Shown here in pieces: positions 8,333-15,940 of a stretch of 64,000 nucleotides of DNA. The translations under genes were made by a program, and so were the position numbers. Positions within the stretch are counted from its first letter, which is position 1; every line of letters starts with the position of its first letter. Source of the stretch: Prauserella_A sp040645195 (GTDB lineage Bacteria > Actinomycetota > Actinomycetes > Mycobacteriales > Pseudonocardiaceae); NCBI RefSeq assembly GCF_040645195.1, contig NZ_JBEYXW010000001.1, positions 372,001 to 436,000 on the forward strand. Direction: 5' to 3'. The notes under the pieces are model-generated. The model had not been told where the DNA came from. It did no database searches and worked only from the letters and a program-made list of their open reading frames with translations.

Positions 8333-8779
8333 TCAGCTCACGGCTTTCTTGACGAGCACAGCGATATTTTCCTCGGCCTCGTCGGTCAGCTCGGTCACGG
8401 CGTACGAGGTCGGCCACAGACCGCTGTCGTCGTCGAGGTTGGCTTCGGGAGTGAACCCGAAGGTCGAGTAGCGCTCCTTGTCATCGTGACCGCTGCGGAA
8501 GAAACACACGACCTTTCCTTTCCTCGCGTATGCGGGCTGCCCGTACCACAACTTCGGCGACAGCTCCGGGGCGTTGCTGGTGACGATCGCGTGGATGCGT
8601 TCGGCTACAGCGCGGTCGGGTTCGGCCATCTGTTCAATCTTCGACAGCACCTCGGCTTCGGCGACGGCGGCCTTGTTGCCTCGACCACGGCTTGCCTCCT
8701 TCTTCAGCTCGGCGGCGCGTTCCTTCATGGCCGCGCGTTCTTGCTCGGAGAAGCCGCTCTCGTTGGACCTGGTGCTCAT
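8333..8779 (-). CDS. DUF1801/YdhG-like protein
   Basis: A 148-residue protein with a charged helical N-terminus (KERAAELKKEASRGRG) and a DUF1801-like core recognised from SPKLWYGQPAYARKGKVVCFF and the following YSTFGF. Related folds include the frataxin-like iron chaperone YdhG, but this actinobacterial subgroup is uncharacterised. It lies immediately outside the integrated element's left edge. Confidence 0.65.
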   Translation of the reverse strand: MSTRSNESGFSEQERAAMKERAAELKKEASRGRGNKAAVAEAEVLSKIEQMAEPDRAVAERIHAIVTSNAPELSPKLWYGQPAYARKGKVVCFFRSGHDDKERYSTFGFTPEANLDDDSGLWPTSYAVTELTDEAEENIAVLVKKAVS

Positions 8780-8858
8780 CGCTGTGTCCCCTGTTGTTGA
8801 TCAGTGTGCGGTGGTTGCGACGTTACGCATTTCGGGCACCGTGGGCTTCTTGAATCCT

Positions 8859-8903
8859 GATCGACTCGGGAGCCATTTGTGGGGGCAGCCAATGGCGAGC
8901 TAA
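8859..8903 (+). pseudogene. C-terminal stump of a tyrosine recombinase outside attL
   Basis: Fourteen codons and a TAA read DRLGSHLWGQPMAS, which matches the very end of the recombinase stump inside the element (DQVGGHLWEQ at about 12235-12264). Its stop codon overlaps the first bases of the left direct repeat. It therefore looks like the end of a second, now deleted, related element that used the same attachment site. Confidence 0.5.
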
Positions 8904-9004
8904 TGAGACCAGGGCAGACGCCCGCGGCGTCCGCCCTGGTAAACGGTGCGGAAGCGGAGGGATTTGAACCCCCGGTGGGTTGCCCCACGCTCGCTTTCAA
9001 GGCG
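8902..9004. repeat. attL: 103-bp direct repeat with truncated tRNA-Ser
   Basis: It is identical over 103 bases to 12309-12411. It includes the tRNA 3' end through the anticodon arm, then diverges at 9005, so this copy is not a functional tRNA. It also holds an inverted repeat (CCAGGGCAGACGCC / GGCGTCCGCCCTGG) just downstream of the tRNA that would act as its terminator. Confidence 0.85.
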
Positions 9005-9190
9005 TGCGATGTGACCACCGCCAGGGTTCTTCTACCCGCTGACCTGCATGTTTCGGTCGTGGCGTACCTCGCCGGATGGCCGCGTACGGCGGCGAATGAG
9101 ACCAAGAATGAGACCAGGGTCGTCGTGCCCGAACGATGATGCCATCTGCGCGGTTCACCTTGCCCGCGACTATCAAGCGCATCTAGAGCC

Positions 9191-9234
9191 GCCAACTCCA
9201 AGAGTTGGAGCAACTTGGAACAACTTGGAGTTGA
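9191..9234. repeat. 44-bp direct repeat, copy 1, upstream of fic
   Basis: Exact match to 9341-9384, 150 bases away. It contains the inverted repeat CCAACTC-CAA-GAGTTGG and two copies of CAACTTGGA. A partial third site (CTCCAACT ... AGTTGGAG) lies at about 9401-9431. The GC-rich spacer 9235-9340 can also fold (CCCCCGCT ... AGCGGGGG). Possible operators for a regulator of fic; no ORF is convincing in this leader. Confidence 0.65.
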
Positions 9235-9340
9235 CACCCACCGCTGGCCTACCCACCACATCTAGTGTCGACCCCCGCTCTCGCGCCCCAGAAGTAGGGA
9301 CGCGAAGCAGCGGGGGCCGACCGAGCCAACCCCAAGGGGC

Positions 9341-9384
9341 GCCAACTCCAAGAGTTGGAGCAACTTGGAACAACTTGGAGTTGA
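9341..9384. repeat. 44-bp direct repeat, copy 2, upstream of fic
   Basis: Second exact copy of the repeat at 9191-9234, ending 61 bases before the fic start codon. Its closeness to the promoter suggests regulation. Confidence 0.65.
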
Positions 9385-9445
9385 TGCTGCCATAGCCGAA
9401 CTCCAACTACTAGGATGACTTGAAGTTGGAGAAAGGAGGTGGAGC

Positions 9446-10789
9446 TTGAGGATCCCGATGCCGCCACCAAATCTAGACGAAATTGGCAAGAAGCTCTTAG
9501 ACGACGACCCGAAACGTTTCATGGACATAATGACCCATGAGGCCGCCGCGAATATCAGCGGAGAAGCTTACCTTCCATGGGACAAGTTCCGATACCACAC
9601 ACATCCGGAGAATCTAAGCATAGAAGAATGGTGGTTCGTGGTCCGGAACCGAAGAAACGGGATACTTCGAAGCACTTCACTTCTAGACGCAGCCGGCAAC
9701 CCGTTCACTTACGCACTACCAGATGAGGTATTGCGACTCTCAGAGCAAATCACAAAGAATGCCAGTGGCCAAATCAGCATGAGTGAACAGGTCACCAATT
9801 CCGAGACACGTGACCGATACCTGGTCAGCTCATTGATGGAGGAGGCAATCACTTCCAGTCAGCTAGAGGGTGCATCGACCGAGCGGGGCGTCGCAAGGGA
9901 GATGTTGCGCTCCGGAAGAGAACCCCAGACCGTCAGCGAAAAGATGATTCTCAACAACTTTCGGGCGATGCGGATGATCGGCTCTCTCCGCAAAGAGAAG
10001 CTCACGCCCGGCATGATATGCGAGATTCACCGAATCGTCACAGAAGGAACCCTAGAAAACCCTGATGCTTCAGGTCGGTTTCAACGACCAGGCGAAGAGC
10101 GAATAACCGTTCGCGACGAACAAGACAAACTTCTCTACAAGCCACCGCCGGCCCGCGACCTGCCAGAGCGCATAGAGCGCTTATGCACCTTCGCGAACGG
10201 CGACACGGGACCAGGCTACTTACCACCCGTACTGCGAGCGATAACCGTCCATTTTATGCTGGGCTATGAACACCCGTTTGAAGACGGAAATGGGCGGACA
10301 GCTCGAACACTGTTTTATTGGTCCATGTTGAATCAAGGTTACTGGTTGACCGAATTCCTGACAGTCTCCAAGATTCTCAAGGAATCTCCCACCAAGTATG
10401 CACGAAGTTACTTGTACGCCGAACAAGACACAAACGATCTGACGTATTTCCACATCTACCACCTCAAAGTAGTCCAGAGAGCGGTAGATCAGCTCCAATC
10501 GTATCTAACAAAGAAGATGGAGGAGGTCCGCACGCTACAAATTACACTGGCACGCCAGCCAGGTGAGTTTAATCATCGCCAAATGGCGGTATTAAACAAT
10601 GCTGCCAATCACCCGAATCAGCGCTATACCGCCGTGTCGCATGCTACTAGCCATGGGGTCTCGGGCGAGACCGCGCGAAAGGACCTGCTCTACCTAGAGC
10701 AACGCGGGCTCCTATCACGCGCCAAAGCAGGAAAACAACATGCCTGGGTCCCCGCGCCTAACCTACTTGAACAACTCGATCAGCACTAA
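9446..10789 (+). CDS. Fic-domain AMPylase-type protein
   Basis: A 447-residue Fic protein likely to transfer AMP (or another nucleotide part) to a target. The catalytic motif HPFEDGNGRTAR lies at residues 276-287. A self-inhibitory helix of the S/TxxxE(G/N) type is present at 137-142 (SSQLEG), so activity is probably autoinhibited. A winged-helix segment closes the C-terminus (VSGETARKDLLYLEQRGLL). TTG at 9446 is chosen because GGAGGT lies 5 bases upstream. Codon use is AT-richer than the neighbours, consistent with transfer. An IS abuts its stop codon. Confidence 0.88.
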   Translation: MRIPMPPPNLDEIGKKLLDDDPKRFMDIMTHEAAANISGEAYLPWDKFRYHTHPENLSIEEWWFVVRNRRNGILRSTSLLDAAGNPFTYALPDEVLRLSEQITKNASGQISMSEQVTNSETRDRYLVSSLMEEAITSSQLEGASTERGVAREMLRSGREPQTVSEKMILNNFRAMRMIGSLRKEKLTPGMICEIHRIVTEGTLENPDASGRFQRPGEERITVRDEQDKLLYKPPPARDLPERIERLCTFANGDTGPGYLPPVLRAITVHFMLGYEHPFEDGNGRTARTLFYWSMLNQGYWLTEFLTVSKILKESPTKYARSYLYAEQDTNDLTYFHIYHLKVVQRAVDQLQSYLTKKMEEVRTLQITLARQPGEFNHRQMAVLNNAANHPNQRYTAVSHATSHGVSGETARKDLLYLEQRGLLSRAKAGKQHAWVPAPNLLEQLDQH

Positions 10790-11658
10790 GGGCGTGTCTC
10801 AGTTGGATGTTGGTTGAGGTGCGGGGCAAGATCATGACTTGTGATGGACGAGTTGTCGCGGCGGCTGGTGCCCGACGAGTTGTGGGCGTTGGTGGAACCG
10901 CTCATCCCGCCGGGAAAGACGCGCCCACAGGGTGGTGGCATGTCCCGGGTGGACGATCGGGCGGTGTTCACCGCGATTGTGTTCGTGCTGACCAGCGGGT
11001 GTGCCTGGCGGCATCTCCCGCCCAGCTTCGGGGTCACGGTACCCACTGCACATCGCCGGTTCGCCGAGTGGACGGCCGCCGGGCTGTGGCGCGACGTGCA
11101 CCGGGCGGTGCTGGACGAACTGGGCAGCCAAGGCATGATCGACTGGTCTCGGGCGGTCCTCGACGGAGCATCCGTCAGGGCCAAAAAAGGGGCGGACTAA
11201 CCGGCCCGAACCCCGTCGACCGCGGCAAACCCGGCTCGAAGATCCACGCGCTGTCCGACCGGGCCGGCCTGCCCCTTGCCGTCGGCATCTCCGCGGCCAA
11301 CACCCACGACAGCCACGCCCTCAAACCCCTGGTCAACGCGATCCCCGCCATCCGCTCCCGCCGCGGACCACGGCGCCGCAAGCCCGCCAAGCTACACGCC
11401 GACAAGGCCTATGACATCCCCGGCCTGCGCGACTGGCTCCGCCAGCGCCGGATCATCCCGCGCATCGCCCGCAAGGGCATCGAATCCGGCGACAAACTCG
11501 GCAAACACCGGTGGGTGATCGAAAGAACGATCGCCTGGCTGACCGGCTACCGGCGACTGACCATCCGCTACGAACGCAAACCCAGCCACTACCTCGCCTT
11601 CCTAACCCTCGGCGCCGCCATCACCTGCTACAAGAAACTCACCAAGTGAGACAAGCTC
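10790..11658 (+). mobile_element. IS5-family insertion sequence, 869 bp
   Basis: Terminal inverted repeats are GGGCGTGTCTCAGTTGG on the left (10790-10806) and its imperfect complement at 11642-11658. A TAA triplet on each side (10787-10789 and 11659-11661) fits a 3-bp target duplication. The left TAA is the fic stop codon, so insertion kept the reading frame end intact. Two overlapping transposase frames occupy the element. Confidence 0.85.
10841..11649 (+). CDS. IS5-type DDE transposase made by -1 frameshift
   Basis: The first frame (10841-11200, 119 aa) carries the DUF4096-like N-terminus (LSRRLVPDELWALVEPLIPP) and the first catalytic Asp in VLDGASV. The second, in the -1 frame, continues to 11649 with GSKIHALSDRAGLPL, the second Asp in HADKAYD and the Glu in RWVIERTIAWL. 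An A6G4 run at 11181-11190 is the likely slippage site that fuses them. Both halves look intact, so the IS may still be active. Confidence 0.82.
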
Positions 11659-11738
11659 TAAGTACACCAAAAGCCTGCGCTTTAGGCACGTGAGCAGTTG
11701 TACCGAACGACACCCCAGACGGGTTCCGACACCGGTAA

Positions 11739-11985
11739 GGTGATCCGCTGGTACCGCACCACAGCCTGACCCAGCAAGAGGTTGCTGACCTGCTGAACAC
11801 CACCCAGTCGTGGGTGTCGAAGGCCGAAAAGGGCAAGCTCGTGCCCGGCCTGGCTGAGCTGCGGTCGATCGCGTCGAAGCTGCATATCCCCCGGAGCGGC
11901 TGGGCATTCTGCCCGACCCCTCCCCCGACGCCATCCCCAAGCCTGAGCAGGTCAGCGCGACTCGTGGCGCCCCGCATGTCACGCA
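11739..11985 (+). pseudogene. Frameshifted XRE-family regulator remnant
   Basis: A Cro/CI-type helix-turn-helix is readable (LTQQEVADLLNTTQSWVSKA, then EKGKLVPGLAELRSIASKL), with no start codon. The family's usual continuation (PPERLGILPDPSPDA) appears in another frame after a C-run near 11888-11892. It is a broken regulator. Its place between fic and the integrase stump suggests it once controlled the element. Confidence 0.65.
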
Positions 11986-11988
11986 AGA

Positions 11989-12303
11989 GCTGTCTTCGCC
12001 GACGAGTTGGGCCGGAAGCTCAACGCGCGCAGAGACCAGTTCCACTGGAAGCGGCTGCTTGCCGACGCAAACGTGCGTGACGCACGGTTGCACGGCGCCC
12101 GGCACACGGTGGCCACCGTCCTGCTCGAGCTGGGGATCAACCACCGCGCCAGGATGGGCGTGATGGGCTGGTCAAGCACCAACATGGCCAAGCGATACCA
12201 GCACATCACGGACCGCGTCCGCCGCGCGATCGCGGACCAGGTTGGTGGCCACCTTTGGGAGCAAGGCGAGGCTCACGACAAGCGCGACGACGGCGCGGCC
12301 TGA
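11989..12303 (+). pseudogene. Tyrosine recombinase C-terminal fragment
   Basis: About 100 residues of a phage-type integrase remain: VFADELG, then RLHGARHTVATVLLELG with the second catalytic Arg, MGWSS, and the nucleophile Tyr in KRYQHI. The N-terminal arm-binding and core domains, with the first Arg, are missing. It ends 5 bases before attR, the usual int-next-to-att arrangement, so it is the remains of the element's own integrase. Confidence 0.8.
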
Positions 12304-12308
12304 CAGCA

Positions 12309-12411
12309 AATGAGACCAGGGCAGACGCCCGCGGCGTCCGCCCTGGTAAACGGTGCGGAAGCGGAGGGATTTGAACCCCCGGTGGGTTGCCCCACGCTCG
12401 CTTTCAAGGCG
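12309..12411. repeat. attR: 103-bp direct repeat overlapping tRNA-Ser
   Basis: Exact copy of 8902-9004. It supplies the 3' part of the intact tRNA-Ser gene, so integration restored the tRNA. Confidence 0.85.
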
Positions 12412-12440
12412 AGTGCATTCGGCCGCTCTGCCACGCTTCC
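12356..12440 (-). tRNA. tRNA-Ser (UGA anticodon)
   Basis: An 85-nt class II tRNA. Acceptor arms GGAAGCG and CGCTTCC pair, the anticodon stem is CUCGC/GCGAG around CUUGAAA (anticodon UGA), a long variable arm (GUGGG/CCCAC) marks Ser, and the T-loop is GGUUCAAAUC. The CCA end is not encoded. It is the integration site of the element to its left. Confidence 0.95.
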
Positions 12441-12460
12441 CCGCCGGACAGACTAACGCC

Positions 12461-12937
12461 TCAGTCCTCGATGTCTTCCAGGTGTGCGAGTACCCGGGAG
12501 AAGACCGTGCCCATCGTGACCTGCTCAGCGGTGCTCATGAGGTCGATCAGGTGCGCCCGCACGCCCGCCACATGGGTCGGCGCGGCCGTTTCCAGCAGAG
12601 CGAGACCGTTCCTGGTGAGCTCGGCGGCCACCCCGCGCCGATCCTCGGGGTCCCTGCCTCGGCGGACGTAACCCGCCTCCTCCATGCGCCCGACCTGGTG
12701 GGACAGCCGGCTCTTCGTCGACCCGAGCATCGCCGCCAGCTCGGTCATCCGCAGGCGATGCTCCGGCGACATCGACAAGCACACCAGCACCTCGTAGTCC
12801 ACCAGTGAGACGTCGTGCTCCTCCACGAGCTCACGGTGCAGTCGCTGGCGCAACCGCATCGTCGACACGATGTAGGACCGCCATGCGGTCATCTCCGTTT
12901 CGGAGAGCCACCGGACGTCGCCAGGAACCTCGGTCAT
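12461..12937 (-). CDS. MarR-family transcriptional regulator
   Basis: A 158-residue winged-helix regulator: dimerisation helices at both ends, the recognition region RMTELAAMLGSTKSRLSHQV, and the wing with the hallmark DPEDRRG. MarR proteins usually repress their own gene and a neighbouring redox or efflux gene in response to small ligands. ATG at 12937 is used; a GTG lies 6 bases earlier. No target gene is adjacent, because a tRNA and the integrated element lie on one side and a long non-coding gap on the other. Confidence 0.88.
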   Translation of the reverse strand: MTEVPGDVRWLSETEMTAWRSYIVSTMRLRQRLHRELVEEHDVSLVDYEVLVCLSMSPEHRLRMTELAAMLGSTKSRLSHQVGRMEEAGYVRRGRDPEDRRGVAAELTRNGLALLETAAPTHVAGVRAHLIDLMSTAEQVTMGTVFSRVLAHLEDIED

Positions 12938-12948
12938 GTTCACGCACA

Positions 12949-12959
12949 GTAGGACCTAC
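12949..12959. promoter_or_regulatory. Short inverted repeat in the MarR promoter
   Basis: GTAGG-A-CCTAC lies 12 bases upstream of the MarR start codon. Its position fits an autoregulatory operator, and a related GTAG...CTAC cluster lies before the LLM oxidoreductase at 7150-7176. Confidence 0.4.
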
Positions 12960-13312
12960 CGAGCGTGTTCCCGTCACGGACACCTGGTTGTGAGGCTGCT
13001 CCGAAAGGGGGATGCTTGAACTACGGAGGAGTCGCACCGAATCACGGGCTCCACCCGGAGTGCCGATTCGGCGGTCCACCGGGAAAGGGTCAGGTGGTGC
13101 TGTGACGAAGATTTCCGCCTGGTCGTTCGCCTGCTGTGTCCCCGCGGGTGGGGTGGCTTGACCCGACTCACTCGCGAACTGTGAGCAGTGAGGGTCCGCG
13201 TCCCGCGGCCCGCTAGGCGGTCGACCGCAAGGCAACTGGACAACCTCGGTAGGCCTGGGTGCGGCGGTGATCGGCCGAACCGCACCCAGGCGTTCGGTTA
13301 TTGTCGGCGCTC
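12960..13312. other. 353-bp non-coding gap with one hairpin
   Basis: No convincing gene is found in this stretch. The clearest structure is an inverted repeat at 13253-13291 (12-base arms GCCTGGGTGCGG / CCGCACCCAGGC, 15-base loop), 21 bases before the peptidase start. It could be a leader hairpin affecting that gene. No riboswitch class is recognisable by eye. Confidence 0.4.
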
Positions 13313-14224
13313 GTGAGATTCAACGACAACGCCGGACTGGACGCCTCCGAGGTCCGTGATCTGCGCGGGAGCGGCGGTGGTGGCGTCGGCGGCCGGGTAG
13401 TTCTCGGCGGTGGTGGGCTCGGCCTGGTCGGTGTGTTGGTCTACGTGTTGCTGGCGCAGTTCGGCGGGATCTCGACCGGGCCGCTCGGGCTGGGGGACGC
13501 TGGCTCGGATCAACAGGTGAACAGCGGCGCGCTGGCCGACTCGTGCCGCACCGGTGCCGACGCCAACAACGACCACGACTGCGCGGTCGTGGCCATCGTC
13601 AATTCCATTCAGGACTACTGGACCGGCCAGTTCACCCGCACCGGACGGACCTACCACGAGTCGACGACGACGTTCTTCAACGGCGGTGTCGGCACCGGTT
13701 GCGGAAGCGCGACCTCGGATGTCGGTCCGTTCTACTGCCCCGCCGACAGCGGCGTGTACATCGATCTGACGTTCTTCGACGAGCTGCGCCAGCGGTTCGG
13801 CGCGACGGGCGGCCTGTTCTCAGAGGCCTACGTGCTCGCCCACGAGTACGGCCACCACGTGCAGAACCTGCTCGGTACCTCGGCGCGGGTCCGCGGCGGC
13901 GCAGGCCCCGAGTCCGACGGCGTGCGGCTGGAGCTGCAGGCCGACTGCTACGCAGGCGTGTGGGCCAACCACGCCACGACGACGCCCACCGAGAACGGCA
14001 TGCCCCTCATCACCGACGTGACCGAGGAGGACATCGCCGGCGCGCTGGACACCGCGGGCCGCATCGGCGACGACTTCATCCAGCGGGAGCTCGGCGGCGG
14101 CACCGTCGACGAGTCGACCTTCACCCACGGCACCTCGGCGCAGCGGGAACGCTGGTTCCGCACCGGATACACCACGGGTGACCCGGCGCGCTGCAACACC
14201 TTCCGCACGGCCGAGCTCGGCTAG
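13313..14224 (+). CDS. Membrane-anchored neutral zinc metallopeptidase (YpfJ-like)
   Basis: A 303-residue protein of the KPN_02809/YpfJ family. GTG at 13313 gives the family start RFNDNAGLD. One transmembrane helix follows a Gly-rich stretch (GLGLVGVLVYVLLAQFGG), and the extracellular part holds the zinc site HEYGHH at 177-182 and a downstream ELQADCYAGVW glutamate. The natural substrate is unknown. It ends against a strong shared terminator with the convergent aminopeptidase. Confidence 0.85.
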   Translation: MRFNDNAGLDASEVRDLRGSGGGGVGGRVVLGGGGLGLVGVLVYVLLAQFGGISTGPLGLGDAGSDQQVNSGALADSCRTGADANNDHDCAVVAIVNSIQDYWTGQFTRTGRTYHESTTTFFNGGVGTGCGSATSDVGPFYCPADSGVYIDLTFFDELRQRFGATGGLFSEAYVLAHEYGHHVQNLLGTSARVRGGAGPESDGVRLELQADCYAGVWANHATTTPTENGMPLITDVTEEDIAGALDTAGRIGDDFIQRELGGGTVDESTFTHGTSAQRERWFRTGYTTGDPARCNTFRTAELG

Positions 14225-14236
14225 CCCGCGCATGCC

Positions 14237-14280
14237 AAAGCCCCGTTACCGGCGACCCTTGTCGCCGGTAACGGGGCTTT
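14237..14280. terminator. Bidirectional rho-independent terminator
   Basis: A 20-base stem (AAAGCCCCGTTACCGGCGAC) around a 4-base loop, with A- and T-tracts at its ends, lies between two convergent stop codons. It can serve both genes. Confidence 0.9.
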
Positions 14281-14296
14281 CGCCGTGTCAGTTCAC

Positions 14297-15820
14297 TCAG
14301 GCGGCTGCGGTCGCCGAATCAGCGGTGGCGACCAGCGTGCGCTGTGCGCCACGCTGCTTGGCCACCTCGGCGCGGCTCTTGCCGTTGGTCGGTGCCACGC
14401 CGTTCACCTCCTCGGTGCTGATCGCGTACTTGCCGGTGACCCACGCCATCGCGTCGGCGTTGCGGTCGAGGGCGACGCGGTCCACGTTGCCGAGGTTGTC
14501 GCATGCCCGGTGGTAGCAGTCGTCGAAGGCGGCACCCGCCTCGCCGCCCCACTTCGCGGCCTGCTCCTCGGTCTTGATGCCTTCCGCGCCGGTGAACAGG
14601 CCACCGGCCGGGATGCCGACCGCGATGAACTCGCCGTAGTCGGATCGACCGTCGAAGTCGGTGCCCTCCGTCTCGATGCCCCGGCTGGCCAGCGCGCCGA
14701 TGAAGGCCTGCTCGATCTGTGCCGAGCCGTACGGCCCCGGCCCCGCGCCCTCGCCGTCGGAGTTGTCACCGTCGTAGACGAAGTACCCCGCGTTCGGCGA
14801 GCCGATCATGTCGAAGTTCAGGTACAGCGCGATGTCGAGCTGCTGCTCGAACGACAGGGAGTTGACGTAGTGGGTCGAGCCGACCAGGCCGTTCTCCTCC
14901 GCGCTCCACCAGGCGAACCGCACCGCGTTGTTGACCTTGGGGCTGCCGCCCAGCTGCAGCGCGGTCTCCAGCAACGCGGCCGAACCCGAGCCGTTGTCGT
15001 TGATGCCAGCGCCCGCGGTCGCGCCGTCGAGGTGCGCGCCTGCCACCACGACGTTGTCCTTGCGGCCGGTCTTGGTCTCTGCGATGACGTTGTAGCTGGT
15101 GCGATCCTCGCGGAACGCCCGCAGCTCCAGCGTGGTCTCGGCACCGCCCTGCGCGGCCAGCGCCTCGCCGTCGGCCTTGGTGATGCCGCCGGTCGGGATG
15201 CGGCCTGCCGAGGGGTCACCGAGCGTCCCGTTCACCGGGCCCTCGGCGTTGTTGTAAATGATCGCGCCGACCGCGCCCGCGTCCGCCGCGGCCGCCTGCT
15301 TCTGCGCGAACGGGCAGCCACCGCGCTCGATCAGCGCGATCTTGCCGGTGACGTCGGCGTAGTCATCGACCTCGCAACCGGGCATGTCGTCCGACTCGAC
15401 CACCGCGAGCGGTGCCGTGATGCCCCCATCGGGCGTGGACGGGCTGTACTCCATGATGATGATCGGCACCTCGGTACCGGCCACCGCGAGGCCTTCCGCC
15501 AGCGTCTCCGTGTAGACGAACGGGAACTCCTGGCGCGTCACGGTGTACCCGGCCGCCTCGAGCTTGCCGGCGACGTACTCGGCCGACCGCTCGTGGCCGA
15601 CAGTGCTCGCGGCGCGATTGCCGCCGCTGCTGTCGGCGATCCGCTGCAACGCGATCAGATGCCGGTTGATGTTGCCGATATCGACCTTCTTGGCCAGCTG
15701 GTCGGCGAGCTGGGTACTCTTCGCGGGCGCGGCGGCCGCGGTGGCGGCGCCGCTGAGAACCAGGCCCGCGCACGCCGCGATGACGACGGCAGGTCTGAGC
15801 TTCCCTCTGCTTGATGCCAT
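14297..15820 (-). CDS. Secreted M28 aminopeptidase with PA domain
   Basis: A 507-residue exported zinc aminopeptidase like Streptomyces griseus aminopeptidase S. A Sec signal (VVIAACAGLVLSGAATAAAA) is followed by an inserted protease-associated domain (GKIALIERGGCPFAQKQAAA) and the M28 core. Zinc ligands are visible in AGAHLDG, INDNGSGSAALLE, WWSAEENGLVGS, NFDMIG and, near the end, CYHRACDN. ATG at 15820 is chosen because AAGGGGA lies upstream at normal spacing. It likely scavenges peptides outside the cell. Confidence 0.92.
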   Translation of the reverse strand: MASSRGKLRPAVVIAACAGLVLSGAATAAAAPAKSTQLADQLAKKVDIGNINRHLIALQRIADSSGGNRAASTVGHERSAEYVAGKLEAAGYTVTRQEFPFVYTETLAEGLAVAGTEVPIIIMEYSPSTPDGGITAPLAVVESDDMPGCEVDDYADVTGKIALIERGGCPFAQKQAAAADAGAVGAIIYNNAEGPVNGTLGDPSAGRIPTGGITKADGEALAAQGGAETTLELRAFREDRTSYNVIAETKTGRKDNVVVAGAHLDGATAGAGINDNGSGSAALLETALQLGGSPKVNNAVRFAWWSAEENGLVGSTHYVNSLSFEQQLDIALYLNFDMIGSPNAGYFVYDGDNSDGEGAGPGPYGSAQIEQAFIGALASRGIETEGTDFDGRSDYGEFIAVGIPAGGLFTGAEGIKTEEQAAKWGGEAGAAFDDCYHRACDNLGNVDRVALDRNADAMAWVTGKYAISTEEVNGVAPTNGKSRAEVAKQRGAQRTLVATADSATAAA

Positions 15821-15940
15821 GGACACGTCCCCTTCGTGACTGAAGATCGTCACTTTGGTGTGTCCAGCTCACGAGGTCAAGAGCCAATCGTAGGAACATT
15901 CACCGCCCGCGAATCCGGTTCCGTGGCATAGGGTCAGGCC

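Larger units (their letters stand above)
8902..12411. mobile_element. Decayed integrative element in a tRNA-Ser gene
   Basis: The element is bounded by exact 103-bp direct repeats (8902-9004 and 12309-12411), each containing the 3' part of tRNA-Ser(UGA). The functional tRNA is rebuilt at the right end. It carries a Fic gene with lower GC than its surroundings, an IS5-type insertion sequence, a frameshifted XRE regulator and the C-terminus of a tyrosine recombinase ending 5 bases before attR. No replication or transfer genes remain, so it is probably immobile. 9005-9190 holds no gene. Confidence 0.8.

Noticed and set aside
8941..9004. A second tRNA-Ser gene
   Set aside because: Only the 3' part through the anticodon arm is present; the sequence diverges at 9005, so it is the attL remnant.
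9191..9384. Type III toxin-antitoxin RNA repeats before fic
   Set aside because: Only two copies 150 bases apart rather than tandem ~36-nt repeats, and the downstream protein is Fic, not a ToxN-type nuclease.
12974..13285. Minus-strand ORF of 103 codons in the MarR-peptidase gap
   Set aside because: No motif, Arg/Ser-rich shadow-like composition, and it runs through the hairpin at 13253-13291.
14285..15814. 509-codon plus-strand ORF
   Set aside because: Antisense to the M28 aminopeptidase, which has a signal peptide and all zinc ligands.
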